From UBA6120 sp964495145 (GTDB lineage: Bacteria; Bacillota_I; Bacilli_A; RFN20; CAG-826): a stretch of DNA of 64,000 nucleotides. How positions within the stretch are numbered: the first letter of the stretch is position 1; each line of letters opens with the position of its first letter. Below, one piece after another: positions 32,488-41,789 of the stretch. Made by a program: the position numbers and the translations under genes. The stretch is from NCBI GenBank assembly GCA_964495145.1, contig CAZBUP010000001.1:1-64000 (forward strand), in the 5' to 3' direction. The notes under the pieces are model-generated. The model had not been told where the DNA came from. It was given only the letters and a program-made list of their open reading frames with translations, and searched no databases.

Positions 32488-33357
32488 TCAGCGTTCGGTG
32501 CCGATGAAAAAGATGCCGACGGCCCCCGGGCCGGTATGGGCCCCGATGACGGGTCCGATTTCCCCAACGATGAGCGCTTCGATGTCGGGGTGGCGTTTCA
32601 ATATTTCTTCTTTGATGCGTTCGGCTTCGTCGCGACTGTCCGAGTGGGCGATCATGACGAGCTTTTGATGATCGAGCAGTCGATCCATTTCGTTTAAAAG
32701 GACGAGGATGGCGTTTTTCTTGCCGCGGGCGCGAGCGAAAGGCACCAGCTTGCCGTTAGCGTCGATGCGAAGGGCCGGTTTGGCGTTTAATAGCGTGCCG
32801 AGAATGGCTTTGGTCAGCGAAATGCGGCCGCCGCGCATGAGCGTTCCCAATTCCTCGACCGTGAAGAGCCCACAGACTTTTGGTTTAACGCTTTCGATTT
32901 GTTCGGCGATGGCTTCTAGCGTTTGGCCTTCGTTTTTCAATTGGGCGGCTTGATAGACGAGGAAACCTTGTCCGAGCGAAGCCAATAACGAATCGATGAT
33001 AATCATGGTCCGATCCGGGTATTTCTCGAGTAACTGCTCGCGTCCGACAAGCATCGATTGGTACGAGCCCGACAAGGCGCTGCTCAGGGTAATCATCAAG
33101 ATGTCGTAGCCTTCTTTGACGAGCGGTTCGATCGCCGACACGAAATCGGCCGGATTGAGCTGCGAGGTTTTGGCGATTTGCCGTTCGCGCAGCCGATTGT
33201 AGAAAACACGATTGCTGATTTCCCGTTGATCGGGGAAATTTTGGAACGACTCGTGCTTGAAATGAACAGTCATGGGGAGGATGCGAATATCGTGTTGCTT
33301 GATAATTTCCAATGGAAGATCGCAGCACGAATCCGCGACGATGAGGAAGCGATTCAT
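32488..33357 (-). CDS. DegV family fatty-acid-binding protein (FakB-like)
   Basis: DegV proteins bind a fatty acid and, as FakB, present it to the kinase FakA for phosphorylation and phospholipid synthesis from exogenous fatty acids. The 289 residues show the N-terminal ADSCCDLP (usual form DS..DLP), TSQLNPADF, the fatty-acid head-group loop LSSALSGSYQS and the C-terminal IGPVIGAHTGPGAVGIFFIG. All are typical. Several paralogues usually exist; FakA is not in this window. AAGGAG lies 10 bases before the ATG. Reliance on salvaged fatty acids would fit a reduced-genome lineage. Confidence 0.92.
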   Translation of the reverse strand: MNRFLIVADSCCDLPLEIIKQHDIRILPMTVHFKHESFQNFPDQREISNRVFYNRLRERQIAKTSQLNPADFVSAIEPLVKEGYDILMITLSSALSGSYQSMLVGREQLLEKYPDRTMIIIDSLLASLGQGFLVYQAAQLKNEGQTLEAIAEQIESVKPKVCGLFTVEELGTLMRGGRISLTKAILGTLLNAKPALRIDANGKLVPFARARGKKNAILVLLNEMDRLLDHQKLVMIAHSDSRDEAERIKEEILKRHPDIEALIVGEIGPVIGAHTGPGAVGIFFIGTER

Positions 33358-33529
33358 GGGGAGAGACTCCTTATAGTTTTATTAAGTCAACAGAACTCGC
33401 TTCGAAATGCGAAGCTATGGATGCTATATTAACGAAATTTCAAGAAAAAATCCATCAATAACTTTTTCGATTTGATTCCAAGGCGGGCCTAAGCCTCAAA
33501 AAGTAATATTCAAAATCAGCGATTCCGTC

Positions 33530-33535
33530 TACAAT
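33530..33535 (+). promoter_or_regulatory. -10 box of the queuosine salvage operon
   Basis: TACAAT lies so that transcription would begin near 33542, the 5' edge of the candidate preQ1 aptamer. A weak TATTCA sits 17 bases upstream. The rest of the 230-base spacer from degV (33358-33529) holds no gene that I can see. Confidence 0.45.
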
Positions 33536-33540
33536 AAACG

Positions 33541-33582
33541 AGAAGGTGTTGTCTGGCAACCACCTACAATAAAACCAGGAGA
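33541..33582 (+). ncRNA. Candidate preQ1-I riboswitch, translational type
   Basis: P1 stem AGGTG (33544-33548) with CACCT (33561-33565) closes a 12-base loop, the loop size of the B. subtilis preQ1-I aptamer. After it comes an A-rich tail (ACAATAAAA), then CCAG (33575-33578), complementary to CTGG in the loop (33553-33556), forming the H-type pseudoknot. The P2 tail overlaps the Shine-Dalgarno AGGAGA (33577-33582) of queT, so ligand binding would hide the ribosome-binding site. Downstream genes import and use queuosine precursors, which supports the ligand. Primary-sequence consensus is only partly kept, and a plain hairpin (GTTG/CAAC) is possible. Confidence 0.65.
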
Positions 33583-33589
33583 ATCTTTG

Positions 33590-34096
33590 ATGAAATTGAC
33601 GCTGAAACGCCTGGCGGTCAACGCCTTGATCGCCGCCTTATACCTCGACATCACGCTCGTGACCGCCGCCTTTGCCTACCGGGACATCCAATTTCGGATT
33701 GCCGAAATATTGATTTTGCTGGTATTTTTTCGCAAAGACTACCTGATTGGCGTCACCGTCGGGTGTTTTTTGGCCAATCTCTTTGGACCGCTAGGCTTCG
33801 TCGATGCCGTTTTCGGAAGTTTGGCCACATTGGCGAGCGGCCTATTGATTGCTTATTCCAAGCGTCTGTTCGTGGCGACGCTTTATCCGGTCTTCATCAA
33901 TGGTTTCGTGGTCGGGGCTGAATTGTATTTCCTCGAAGGATTGCCGTTTTGGCTCTCGTCGCTGATGGTCGCCGTCGGCGAATTCGCCGTGGTCAGCATC
34001 CTTGGATATCTCGTCATGAAAAAACTGCGGACGAACGAATATTTCATGAAAATGATCGCCGCCAATCAAAACTTGGCCGCGGACATCGTAAAATAA
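33590..34096 (+). CDS. queT: Queuosine-precursor transporter QueT
   Basis: A 168-residue membrane protein of the QueT (COG4708) family, an ECF-type S component thought to import preQ1 or queuine. It has about five to six helices: VNALIAALYLDITLVTAAFA, then the conserved DIQFRIAEILILL segment, GVTVGCFLANLFGPLG and GSLATLASGLLIAY. AGGAGA lies 7 bases before ATG 33590; the TTG just before it is not the start. A candidate preQ1 riboswitch covers that site. The stop TAA overlaps the tgt ATG (TAATG). Confidence 0.92.
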   Translation: MKLTLKRLAVNALIAALYLDITLVTAAFAYRDIQFRIAEILILLVFFRKDYLIGVTVGCFLANLFGPLGFVDAVFGSLATLASGLLIAYSKRLFVATLYPVFINGFVVGAELYFLEGLPFWLSSLMVAVGEFAVVSILGYLVMKKLRTNEYFMKMIAANQNLAADIVK

Positions 34097-35226
34097 TGGC
34101 TATGGACAACTTCAAATTGACGATTACCCATCGCGACGCGACCACCAAGGCACGGACCGGGACCCTCTTGACGCCTCATGGCGAAGTGGCTTTACCGATG
34201 TTCATGCCGGTCGGCACCCTGGCGACGGTGAAAACCCTTAGTTCCCAAGACTTGCGCGATGCCGGTGCCGGTATGATTTTGGCCAATACCTACCATCTGT
34301 CGACCCGGCCCGGGATCGAAGTCGTGGCCGCGGCCGGCGGACTGCATCAATTCATGAGTTATCCAGGGCCGATTCTGACCGATTCGGGCGGATTCCAAGT
34401 CTTTTCATTGGCCGAGCAGCGCCAAATCAAGGAAGAGGGGGTGACTTTTAAAAATCACCTCAACGGCGATAAACTTTTCTTTTCTCCGGAAACGGCCATC
34501 GCCATGCAAGAACGGCTCGGGGCCGACGTCATCATGTCGCTGGACGAATGCATCCATTACCCGGCCGAATACGACTATGTCAAACAAAGCGTCGAACGAA
34601 CCATCCGCTGGGCGAAACGAGGCCAAGCCGCCCACACGCGTAGCGACCAGGCTTTGTTCGGTATCGTCCAAGGCGGGATATATCCCGATTTAAGGCAACG
34701 ATGCGCCGAAGCGCTCGTCGCTATGGATTTTCCCGGTTACGCCATCGGCGGCACGTCGATCGGGGAACCGAAACACGTCTTTTTCCAAATGGTGGCCGAT
34801 ACCGTCAAACACCTGCCTGAGGACAAACCAAGGTATGTCATGGGCATCGGTTCCCTGGATTACATCTTAGAAGCCATCGGCATGGGCATCGATATGTTCG
34901 ACTGCGTCCTTCCGACGAGGATTGCCCGTCACGGCGCCTTGATGACGAGCCAAGGACGCCTCAACATCCGCGATTTGAAATATGAACGCGATTTCACGCC
35001 GGTCGATCCCGAATGCCAATGCGAGACCTGTCGGAATTACACTCGCGCTTACCTGCGGCATTTGTATAAATCCGACGAGATTCTCGGAAAACACCTGCTT
35101 TCGCTCCATAACGTCCATTTTTTAATCAAAGTCGTCGAAGGAGCGCGCCAAGCCATCAAGGAAGACCGCTTTGAAGATTATAAACGGCAGGTGTTGGCCA
35201 AATTCGGCAACGCCAAGGGTTTTTGA
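34096..35226 (+). CDS. tgt: tRNA-guanine transglycosylase
   Basis: Exchanges guanine 34 of GUN-anticodon tRNAs for preQ1. The 376 residues contain the substrate-site motif DSGGFQVFSL (catalytic Asp96), VQGGIYPDLR, GGTSIGEP, the nucleophile region GIDMFDCVLPTR and the zinc site CQCETC with a later His (HLLSLHN). The ATG overlaps the queT stop; MDNF at 34102 is an alternative start. The much longer frame running back through queT is not real. Its TGA overlaps the queA ATG. Confidence 0.97.
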   Translation: MAMDNFKLTITHRDATTKARTGTLLTPHGEVALPMFMPVGTLATVKTLSSQDLRDAGAGMILANTYHLSTRPGIEVVAAAGGLHQFMSYPGPILTDSGGFQVFSLAEQRQIKEEGVTFKNHLNGDKLFFSPETAIAMQERLGADVIMSLDECIHYPAEYDYVKQSVERTIRWAKRGQAAHTRSDQALFGIVQGGIYPDLRQRCAEALVAMDFPGYAIGGTSIGEPKHVFFQMVADTVKHLPEDKPRYVMGIGSLDYILEAIGMGIDMFDCVLPTRIARHGALMTSQGRLNIRDLKYERDFTPVDPECQCETCRNYTRAYLRHLYKSDEILGKHLLSLHNVHFLIKVVEGARQAIKEDRFEDYKRQVLAKFGNAKGF

Positions 35227-36272
35227 TGGACATCGAGCTTTTTAATTTTCCCTTGCCGGAACGGCTCATCGCCCAGCATCCGACTGATCGACGCGACCAA
35301 TCGCGCCTGCTCGTGTTAAATAAAACGACGGGCATGGTCGAGCACCGGATCTTTTCCGATATCCTTGATTATCTGAAACCGGGTGACGTCCTGGTGCGGA
35401 ACAATACCCGGGTGATTCCCGCCCGTCTTTATGGAACCAAACTGGAGACGAATGCCCATGTCGAAGTGCTGCTTCTTAAAGAAACACGTCCCGATGTGTA
35501 CGAATGTTTGGTCGGCAACGCCAAGGTCGTGAAAGTTGGGACGAGCATTTCTTTTGGAGACGGCCTTCTGATCGGAACTTGCCTAGCAGTCGGCGAGGAA
35601 GGCGTCCGCATGGTGCAATTCGCTTATCAAGGCGTTTTTCTCGAAGTGCTGGAAACGATTGGCCAGATGCCGTTGCCTCCTTATATCCACGAACCTTTAA
35701 CCGACAAGACCCGATACCAAACGGTCTATGCCCTGATCAACGGTTCAGCCGCCGGACCGACGGCCGGCTTCCATTTCACCCCGGAACTCTTCAAGGCCGC
35801 CCAAGCCAAAGGCGTCCTGATCGTCGACATCACGTTGCATATCGGCTTGGCGACATTTCGCCCGGTCAAGGCCAAAGACACCGACGATCACAAGATGCAT
35901 TTCGAGCAATATCACATCGACGAAGCGACGGCCGCCTGTCTGAACTTGGCCAAACGCGACCATCGCCGCATCATCGCCGTGGGGACGACTTCGACCCGAG
36001 CCCTCGAGGCCAACGTAAAGAAGTACGGTTGCTTCACGGCCTGTCAAGAAGGCACCGACATTTTCATTTACCCGGGATATCGGTTTCGTGCCATCGACGC
36101 CATCATCACCAATTTCCACTTGCCGAAATCGACGTTGATCATGATGATCTCGGCTTTTGCCGGCCGCGAGACAATCATGAAAACCTATGCGGAAGCGATT
36201 GAAAAGGCGTATCGTTTCTTTAGTTTTGGAGACGCGATGTTCATTTATGGAACGGAAAATCAATTACCATAA
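35226..36272 (+). CDS. queA: S-adenosylmethionine:tRNA ribosyltransferase-isomerase QueA
   Basis: Converts preQ1-tRNA to epoxyqueuosine-tRNA using the ribosyl part of SAM. The 348 residues start with FNFPLPERLIAQHPTDRRDQS and contain GDVLVRNNTRVIPARLYG, AAGPTAGFHFT and AVGTTSTRALE, the standard QueA blocks. ATG 35226 overlaps the tgt TGA. It ends 26 bases inside queH. Confidence 0.97.
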   Translation: MDIELFNFPLPERLIAQHPTDRRDQSRLLVLNKTTGMVEHRIFSDILDYLKPGDVLVRNNTRVIPARLYGTKLETNAHVEVLLLKETRPDVYECLVGNAKVVKVGTSISFGDGLLIGTCLAVGEEGVRMVQFAYQGVFLEVLETIGQMPLPPYIHEPLTDKTRYQTVYALINGSAAGPTAGFHFTPELFKAAQAKGVLIVDITLHIGLATFRPVKAKDTDDHKMHFEQYHIDEATAACLNLAKRDHRRIIAVGTTSTRALEANVKKYGCFTACQEGTDIFIYPGYRFRAIDAIITNFHLPKSTLIMMISAFAGRETIMKTYAEAIEKAYRFFSFGDAMFIYGTENQLP

Positions 36273-36894
36273 GGAAGCTCTGAAAATCGTTGCCGAACTG
36301 CGGGGCCGTCGGCCCAAGCTGTTGGCGCACGTATGCTGCGGACCTTGCAGCACTTATCCGCTGAAATGGCTTCATCAATATTTCGACATGACTTTGATTT
36401 ACCATAATTCCAACATCTATCCCAAGGCCGAATACGACCGTCGCCATCGCGTTTTGTTGGACTTCGTCACGCGGTTCAACGCGGATTATGGCGCCGCGGT
36501 TGACGTCATCGCCACTCCCTATGAAAACGACCGTTTCAACCAATTCCTCGAACCGTTTAAAGACGAGCCCGAAGGCGGGGCGCGCTGCCGCGTCTGCTAT
36601 CGGATCCGCATGGAGGAATCGATGGCCTATGCTGCCAGTCACGGCTATGAGTATTTCACCACGGTGATGACGATATCGCCCCATAAAGATTCGCAAATCA
36701 TCAATGCGATTGGGCGCGGGCTTCAGATTAAATATCCCTCGGTCCGTTATTTCCATTCCGATTTCAAAAAGGACAATGGGTTCCTGGAAGCCGGGAATAT
36801 GTGCGAAAAATATTGCCTGTATCGCCAGGTATATTGCGGTTGCCGTTATAGTTACGAGGCGATGCTGAAGGGCGACGAGCGGCCCGACGTTTGA
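36247..36894 (+). CDS. queH: Epoxyqueuosine reductase QueH
   Basis: Reduces epoxyqueuosine to queuosine; QueH (DUF208) is the non-cobalamin alternative to QueG. The 215 residues contain LLAHVCCGPCSTYPLKWL, then RCRVCYRIRME, and a C-terminal NMCEKYCLYRQVYCGC. The paired cysteines of CCGPC and the later CxxC fit the reported iron-sulphur and metal sites. ATG 36247 lies inside queA and overlaps it by 26 bases, which suggests translational coupling. It completes a tgt-queA-queH route from imported preQ1 to queuosine. No hairpin terminator is visible after it. Confidence 0.93.
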   Translation: MERKINYHKEALKIVAELRGRRPKLLAHVCCGPCSTYPLKWLHQYFDMTLIYHNSNIYPKAEYDRRHRVLLDFVTRFNADYGAAVDVIATPYENDRFNQFLEPFKDEPEGGARCRVCYRIRMEESMAYAASHGYEYFTTVMTISPHKDSQIINAIGRGLQIKYPSVRYFHSDFKKDNGFLEAGNMCEKYCLYRQVYCGCRYSYEAMLKGDERPDV

Positions 36895-36935
36895 TTTTTT
36901 CCGCGTATATAATTAGTTCTTTATATATAAAAACC

Positions 36936-36964
36936 TTGACTTGACCATTCGGCTCAGGTATATT
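36936..36964 (+). promoter_or_regulatory. Promoter of the S10-spc-alpha ribosomal operon
   Basis: TTGACT (36936-36941), a 17-base spacer, TATATT (36959-36964): a strong sigma-70-type promoter. About 25 bases of AT-rich sequence before the -35 (TATATAATTAG...TTATATATAAAAA) could act as an UP element. It shares TTGACTTGACC and GGTATATTTTT with the rpmG promoter at 57334. Confidence 0.8.
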
Positions 36965-36970
36965 TTTGAA

Positions 36971-37092
36971 GGTTATCGGCCGCATTGAAGTGCGAGGTTG
37001 CTGACACACCGACAGGCGTTGTCATGAATCGGCAGTCAGGGAATTCGCATCGAGCACCGGTATAGCCTGATATTCATAGGAGGAAAAAATTC
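36971..37092 (+). promoter_or_regulatory. Structured 5' leader of rpsJ (candidate r-protein autoregulation site)
   Basis: A leader of about 120 bases runs from the predicted transcription start to rpsJ. It contains GCGAGGTTGCTGACACACC (near 36990), which I recall as a conserved start of rpsJ leaders in Firmicutes, and GGGAATTCGCATCGAGCACC downstream, then AGGAGG before the ATG. Binding of a ribosomal protein (L4 in the E. coli case) is possible but not shown here. Confidence 0.5.
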
Positions 37093-37404
37093 ATGGCTAA
37101 GAAACAGAAGATCCGCGTACGGCTCCAAGCTTATGATCACAAGATTCTCGATCACAGCATCGAGAAGATCATCGCCGCCGTCTTACGCACGGGAGCGACC
37201 GTCGTCGGTCCGATCCCGCTACCGACCGAAAAGCAAGTCTACACGTTATTGCGCGCGGTCCACAAGTACAAGGATGCTCGGGAGCAATTTGAAATCCGCA
37301 CCCACAAGCGTCTGATCGACATTACCGACCACAACAAGCAGACCGTCGATGCGCTGCGCCAATTGGATCTGCCCAATGGCGTCGACATTGACATCAAATT
37401 ATAA
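37093..37404 (+). CDS. rpsJ: 30S ribosomal protein S10
   Basis: Small-subunit head protein, also the NusE partner of NusB in antitermination. The 103 residues show IRVRLQAYDHKILDHS and VVGPIPLPTEKQVYTLLRA, both diagnostic, and end with LPNGVDIDIKL. First gene of the 28-gene cluster; AGGAGG lies 9 bases upstream. Confidence 0.97.
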   Translation: MAKKQKIRVRLQAYDHKILDHSIEKIIAAVLRTGATVVGPIPLPTEKQVYTLLRAVHKYKDAREQFEIRTHKRLIDITDHNKQTVDALRQLDLPNGVDIDIKL

Positions 37405-37417
37405 GGAGGCATGATTC

Positions 37418-38125
37418 ATGAAAGCGATTGTCGGACGCAAAATCGGCATGACCCAACTGTTCACCAATGATGGTAAATCCCATTCGGTGACCGTGATTGA
37501 AGTCCTGCCCAACGTCATTACGCAAATCAAAACCGTGGCCACCGATGGTTATGACGCCGTCCAAGTGGGCTACGAAGAACTGAAGGAGAACCGGGCCAAC
37601 CAACCGGAAAAAGGCATCTTTGCCAAGGCTGGCACCACTCCGAAACAAAACTTATTCGAAATCTCGGTCCCCGACGTGTCTCAATACAAAGTCGGTGATC
37701 ATCTCGACGTCTCGATCTTCCAGCCCGGCGACGTCGTCGACGTCATCGGCGTCAGCAAAGGCAAAGGATTCAGCGGCGCCATCAAACGGTGGCACTACAC
37801 CATCGGACCCAAAGGCCACGGCGGCGGTTACCCGCACCGGACAGCCGGTTCCATGGCTACCGTCGGTCGGACCAACAACCGGATTCACCCCGGCAAGAAA
37901 ATGGCCGGCCACCACGGTCACCAACAAGCCACGATTCTTAACCTCGTCGTGTTAAGCACCGACGTCGGCAAAAACGCACTGGTCGTCCGCGGCGGCGTGC
38001 CCGGACCCAAAAAGGGTTTGCTGACCATTAGAAGCGCCATCAAACAACAACTCGGCCATCCCTTCGACTTGAAACCGCTCCACGCGATCGCCAAGGACGA
38101 ACCGAAAGCCGAAACGGCCGAATAG
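37418..38125 (+). CDS. rplC: 50S ribosomal protein L3
   Basis: Early-assembly protein near the peptidyl-transferase centre. The 235 residues start KAIVGRKIGMTQLFT and contain the central loop GHGGGYPHRTAGSMATVG, which reaches toward the catalytic centre. The C-terminal tail (FDLKPLHAIAKDEPKAETAE) is slightly longer and more acidic than usual. GGAGG upstream. Confidence 0.97.
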   Translation: MKAIVGRKIGMTQLFTNDGKSHSVTVIEVLPNVITQIKTVATDGYDAVQVGYEELKENRANQPEKGIFAKAGTTPKQNLFEISVPDVSQYKVGDHLDVSIFQPGDVVDVIGVSKGKGFSGAIKRWHYTIGPKGHGGGYPHRTAGSMATVGRTNNRIHPGKKMAGHHGHQQATILNLVVLSTDVGKNALVVRGGVPGPKKGLLTIRSAIKQQLGHPFDLKPLHAIAKDEPKAETAE

Positions 38126-38137
38126 GAGGAACCATCA

Positions 38138-38785
38138 ATGGCAGAAAAGAAAGCCAAAGCACTGGCAGTTGATGTGCTGAACCTCGCCGGAGAGAAATCC
38201 GGCACCGTGAAGTTGAACCCGGCCGTATTCGGGATTGAACCCCACCAAGCCTCGATGTTCGACGCGGTCCAAGTCTACCAAGCCAATTTGCGGCAAGCCA
38301 CGGCCAAAACCAAGAAACGGGATGAAGTCAGCGGCGGCGGCAAAAAGCCTTGGCGGCAAAAGGGCACCGGTCGCGCCCGGGCCGGCAGCAGCCGGTCGCC
38401 GATTTGGGTCGGCGGCGGCAAAGTCTTCGGACCCACCGGCATCCAAACCTTCAAACTATCGCAAAACAAATCCGAGCATCGGCTCGCGTTGCGCTCGGCC
38501 TTGTCGCTCAAAGTGGCGGACAAGAAATTGATCGTCGTCGACGCATTCAAGTTCGACGCCTTCAAGACCAAAACCGCGGTGGCCACCCTCGCTGCCCTCA
38601 AAGCCGAAGGCAAAATCCTCGCGGTCGTCCCCGAACTCGAATTGACCACCTACGCCAGCGTGCGCAATCTCGAGAAGTTGATCCTCGTCGATCAAACTAA
38701 CGTCAGCGTCTACGATTTGCTCAACAGCGACACCGTCATCGTCTCGAAGCCGGTCATCGCTTATCTTGAGGAGGTGCTTCAATAA
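38138..38785 (+). CDS. rplD: 50S ribosomal protein L4
   Basis: Lines the peptide exit tunnel and, in some bacteria, represses the S10 operon. The 215 residues carry the long tunnel loop with GGGKKPWRQKGTGRARAG and SRSPIWVGGGKVFGP. Macrolide-relevant loop residues look normal. Its TAA overlaps the rplW ATG (TAATG). Confidence 0.97.
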   Translation: MAEKKAKALAVDVLNLAGEKSGTVKLNPAVFGIEPHQASMFDAVQVYQANLRQATAKTKKRDEVSGGGKKPWRQKGTGRARAGSSRSPIWVGGGKVFGPTGIQTFKLSQNKSEHRLALRSALSLKVADKKLIVVDAFKFDAFKTKTAVATLAALKAEGKILAVVPELELTTYASVRNLEKLILVDQTNVSVYDLLNSDTVIVSKPVIAYLEEVLQ

Positions 38786-39135
38786 TGGCACGCGCAAAGA
38801 AAACAACCACGCCGGAGCCGGTCACCCCAACGGCGACGAGCACCGACACCAAGGTCTTCAACGCCATCGGGGAACCGGTCATCACCGAAAAAACCATGGC
38901 CTTGATTCAAAACCACAACCAAGTGACGGTCAAAGTCAACCCCAGCAGCAACCGCACCGAGATCAAGAAGGCTTTCGAGGCCATCTACAAGGTCAAGGTC
39001 GCCAAAGTCCACATTTCCAACGTCTTGCCCCATTCAACGCGGCGAGGCGGACGATACCAAGGCCGCGTCCCCGGCTACAAGAAAGCCATCGTGACGCTTA
39101 AAGAAGGCCAAGCCTTGGACTTGTTCAAAGAGTAA
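38785..39135 (+). CDS. rplW: 50S ribosomal protein L23, N-terminally extended
   Basis: Sits at the tunnel exit and docks trigger factor and SRP. The core is normal (IGEPVITEKTMALIQ..., VKVAKVHISNVL), but 24-25 Thr/Pro/Lys-rich residues (MARAKKTTTPEPVTPTATST) precede it; most L23 are about 95 residues against 116 here. The ATG overlaps the rplD stop and has GAGGTG upstream, so the extension appears genuine. Confidence 0.95.
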   Translation: MARAKKTTTPEPVTPTATSTDTKVFNAIGEPVITEKTMALIQNHNQVTVKVNPSSNRTEIKKAFEAIYKVKVAKVHISNVLPHSTRRGGRYQGRVPGYKKAIVTLKEGQALDLFKE

Positions 39136-39170
39136 GCCCTCGATAACGGCTCAAATATAGGAGAAGCAAT

Positions 39171-40004
<834 letters not shown>

Positions 40005-40019
40005 TAGGGAGGAAAACAT

Positions 40020-40325
40020 ATGGCTCGCAGTTTAAAAAAGGGTCCCTTCTGTGACGCGTATTTACTAAAGCGCGTCGAGAAGTTGAATCAAACCCACAAG
40101 AAAGAAATCATCAAGACCTGGTCTCGCCGTTCGACCATCTTCCCGCAATTCATCGAACATACATTCGCCGTCTATAACGGACGCGAACACATTACCGTCT
40201 ACGTGACGGAAGACATGGTCGGCCACAAGCTCGGCGAATTCTCGCCGACCCGCACCTATCGCGGCCACACCGGCCATACCGCCGAAGACAAGGCCGCCTC
40301 GGCCTCGTCGACCACCGGCAAGTAG
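40020..40325 (+). CDS. rpsS: 30S ribosomal protein S19
   Basis: Head protein contacting S13 and the A-site finger. The core MARSLKKGPFCDAYLLKRV ... WSRRSTIFPQFI ... HKLGEFSPTRTYRGH is standard. A tail of about ten extra residues (EDKAASASSTTGK) makes it 101 residues rather than about 92. Confidence 0.97.
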   Translation: MARSLKKGPFCDAYLLKRVEKLNQTHKKEIIKTWSRRSTIFPQFIEHTFAVYNGREHITVYVTEDMVGHKLGEFSPTRTYRGHTGHTAEDKAASASSTTGK

Positions 40326-40336
40326 GAAGGAGCACC

Positions 40337-40678
40337 ATGAAAGCAACTCAAGCCCAAGCATTGGCCACCTCCGTCCGCGTCACCCCGCGCAAAGCCCGGC
40401 TCGTCATCGACTTGGTCCGCGGCAAATCGGTCAAGGAAGCCTTAGGCATCCTGGCCAACGTCAACAAATCGTCGACGGAACCGATCGTCAAACTGATCAA
40501 AAGCGCCGCCGCCAACGCCAAGAACAACCACGAGATGGATGAGAGCAAACTCTACATCGCCGCCATCTACGCTAACGACGGCCCCCGCCTCAAACGGTTC
40601 TTGCCGCGCGCCAAAGGATCGGCCTCAGCCATTTTGAAACGGACGTCGCACCTGACCTGCGTCGTCAAAGAGAGATAA
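40337..40678 (+). CDS. rplV: 50S ribosomal protein L22
   Basis: Tunnel protein whose beta hairpin forms part of the exit constriction. The 113 residues have VRVTPRKARLVIDLVRGKS and the hairpin FLPRAKGSASAILKRTSHL. GAAGGAG precedes the ATG. Confidence 0.96.
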   Translation: MKATQAQALATSVRVTPRKARLVIDLVRGKSVKEALGILANVNKSSTEPIVKLIKSAAANAKNNHEMDESKLYIAAIYANDGPRLKRFLPRAKGSASAILKRTSHLTCVVKER

Positions 40679-40689
40679 GGAGCATAACC

Positions 40690-41364
40690 ATGGGACAAAA
40701 AGTTAATCCGGTCGGCATGCGCATCGGCATTTACCGTGATTGGAATTCGCGCTGGTTCGCCGACAAACACGATTATGCGACCTTCCTCAACGAGGACCTC
40801 AAAATCCGGGGTTACCTGGACAAGAACCTCAAAGACGCCCTCCTCTCGCACACTGAAATCGAACGGGTGAAAACCGACAAGGGCACCAACGTCACCGTCA
40901 TCGTTTACGTGGGACGTCCCGGCGTCGTCATCGGACAAGACGGGGCCCGCGTCAACCAAATCAAGAAAGACCTCGAGAAGATCGTTCACTCCGGTACCCT
41001 CAAAATCGACGTGCTGGAAGTCAAATCGCCCGATCTCAACGCCAAACTCGTGGCTTTGAGCATCGCCAAGCAATTAGAAGAACGGGCCAGTTTCCGCATC
41101 GCGCAAAAACGCGCGATCCAACGGGTCCGCAAAGCCGGGGCCAAAGGCGTCCGCACCCTGGTGTCCGGTCGTCTCGGCGGAGCCGAAATCGCCCGCAGTG
41201 AAGGCTATAAAGAAGGAACCATCCCGCTTCATACCCTGCGCAGCGACATCGATTACGCCCAAGTCGAAGCCCACACGACCTATGGCCGTCTCGGCGTCAA
41301 AGTGTGGATTTGCCGCGGCGATTACCGCCCGGAAACGGAAGAAAACCGCGGTAAGGGAGAGTAA
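40690..41364 (+). CDS. rpsC: 30S ribosomal protein S3
   Basis: mRNA-entry protein with an N-terminal KH domain (VVIGQDGARVNQIKKDL) after the standard GQKVNPVGMRIGIYRDWNS start, and a C-terminal domain ending VKVWICRGDY. 224 residues, normal. Confidence 0.97.
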   Translation: MGQKVNPVGMRIGIYRDWNSRWFADKHDYATFLNEDLKIRGYLDKNLKDALLSHTEIERVKTDKGTNVTVIVYVGRPGVVIGQDGARVNQIKKDLEKIVHSGTLKIDVLEVKSPDLNAKLVALSIAKQLEERASFRIAQKRAIQRVRKAGAKGVRTLVSGRLGGAEIARSEGYKEGTIPLHTLRSDIDYAQVEAHTTYGRLGVKVWICRGDYRPETEENRGKGE

Positions 41365-41369
41365 GTCAT

Positions 41370-41789
41370 ATGTTACAGCCAAAACGCGTCAAATACCGCC
41401 GTCCCCACGGCATCAAATACGAGGGCTTATCGAAAGCCGGCAATGAAGTATCCTTCGGGGAATACGGCCTCCAAGCCGTGTCCGGAAACTGGATCTCGGC
41501 CCGGCAAATCGAAGCCGCCCGTATCGTGTTGGCCAGCTACACCAAACGTAGCGGCCACATCTGGATCCGCATCTATCCGCATTTAGCCAAGACCAAGAAG
41601 CCGGCCGAAGTTCGGATGGGATCCGGCAAAGGGGCCCCCGAATTATGGGTGGCCGTCGTCAAGAAGAACCGCGTCATGTTCGAAATCGGCGGCGTTCCGG
41701 AAGCGACCGCGCGCGAAGCCTTGCGCCTGGCCGCCTACAAACTGCCGATCAAATCGCGGGTCATTACTAAAGAAAGGAGCTCGGAATAA
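41370..41789 (+). CDS. rplP: 50S ribosomal protein L16
   Basis: A-site proximal protein. The 139 residues show PKRVKYRRPHGIKYEG, FGEYGLQAV and RMGSGKGAPELWVAVVK, all expected. The TAA overlaps the rpmC ATG (TAATG). Confidence 0.97.
   Translation: MLQPKRVKYRRPHGIKYEGLSKAGNEVSFGEYGLQAVSGNWISARQIEAARIVLASYTKRSGHIWIRIYPHLAKTKKPAEVRMGSGKGAPELWVAVVKKNRVMFEIGGVPEATAREALRLAAYKLPIKSRVITKERSSE

Noticed and set aside
33541..33590. preQ1-II riboswitch, the class often found before COG4708/queT genes in streptococci
   Set aside because: The element is too small and has a single short stem with an A-rich tail and pseudoknot, the layout of the type I aptamer.
33949..34095. Long N-terminal extension of Tgt reading back through queT
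   Set aside because: The upstream part lies out of frame in queT coding sequence, and ATG 34096 gives the normal Tgt N-terminus with a TAATG overlap.
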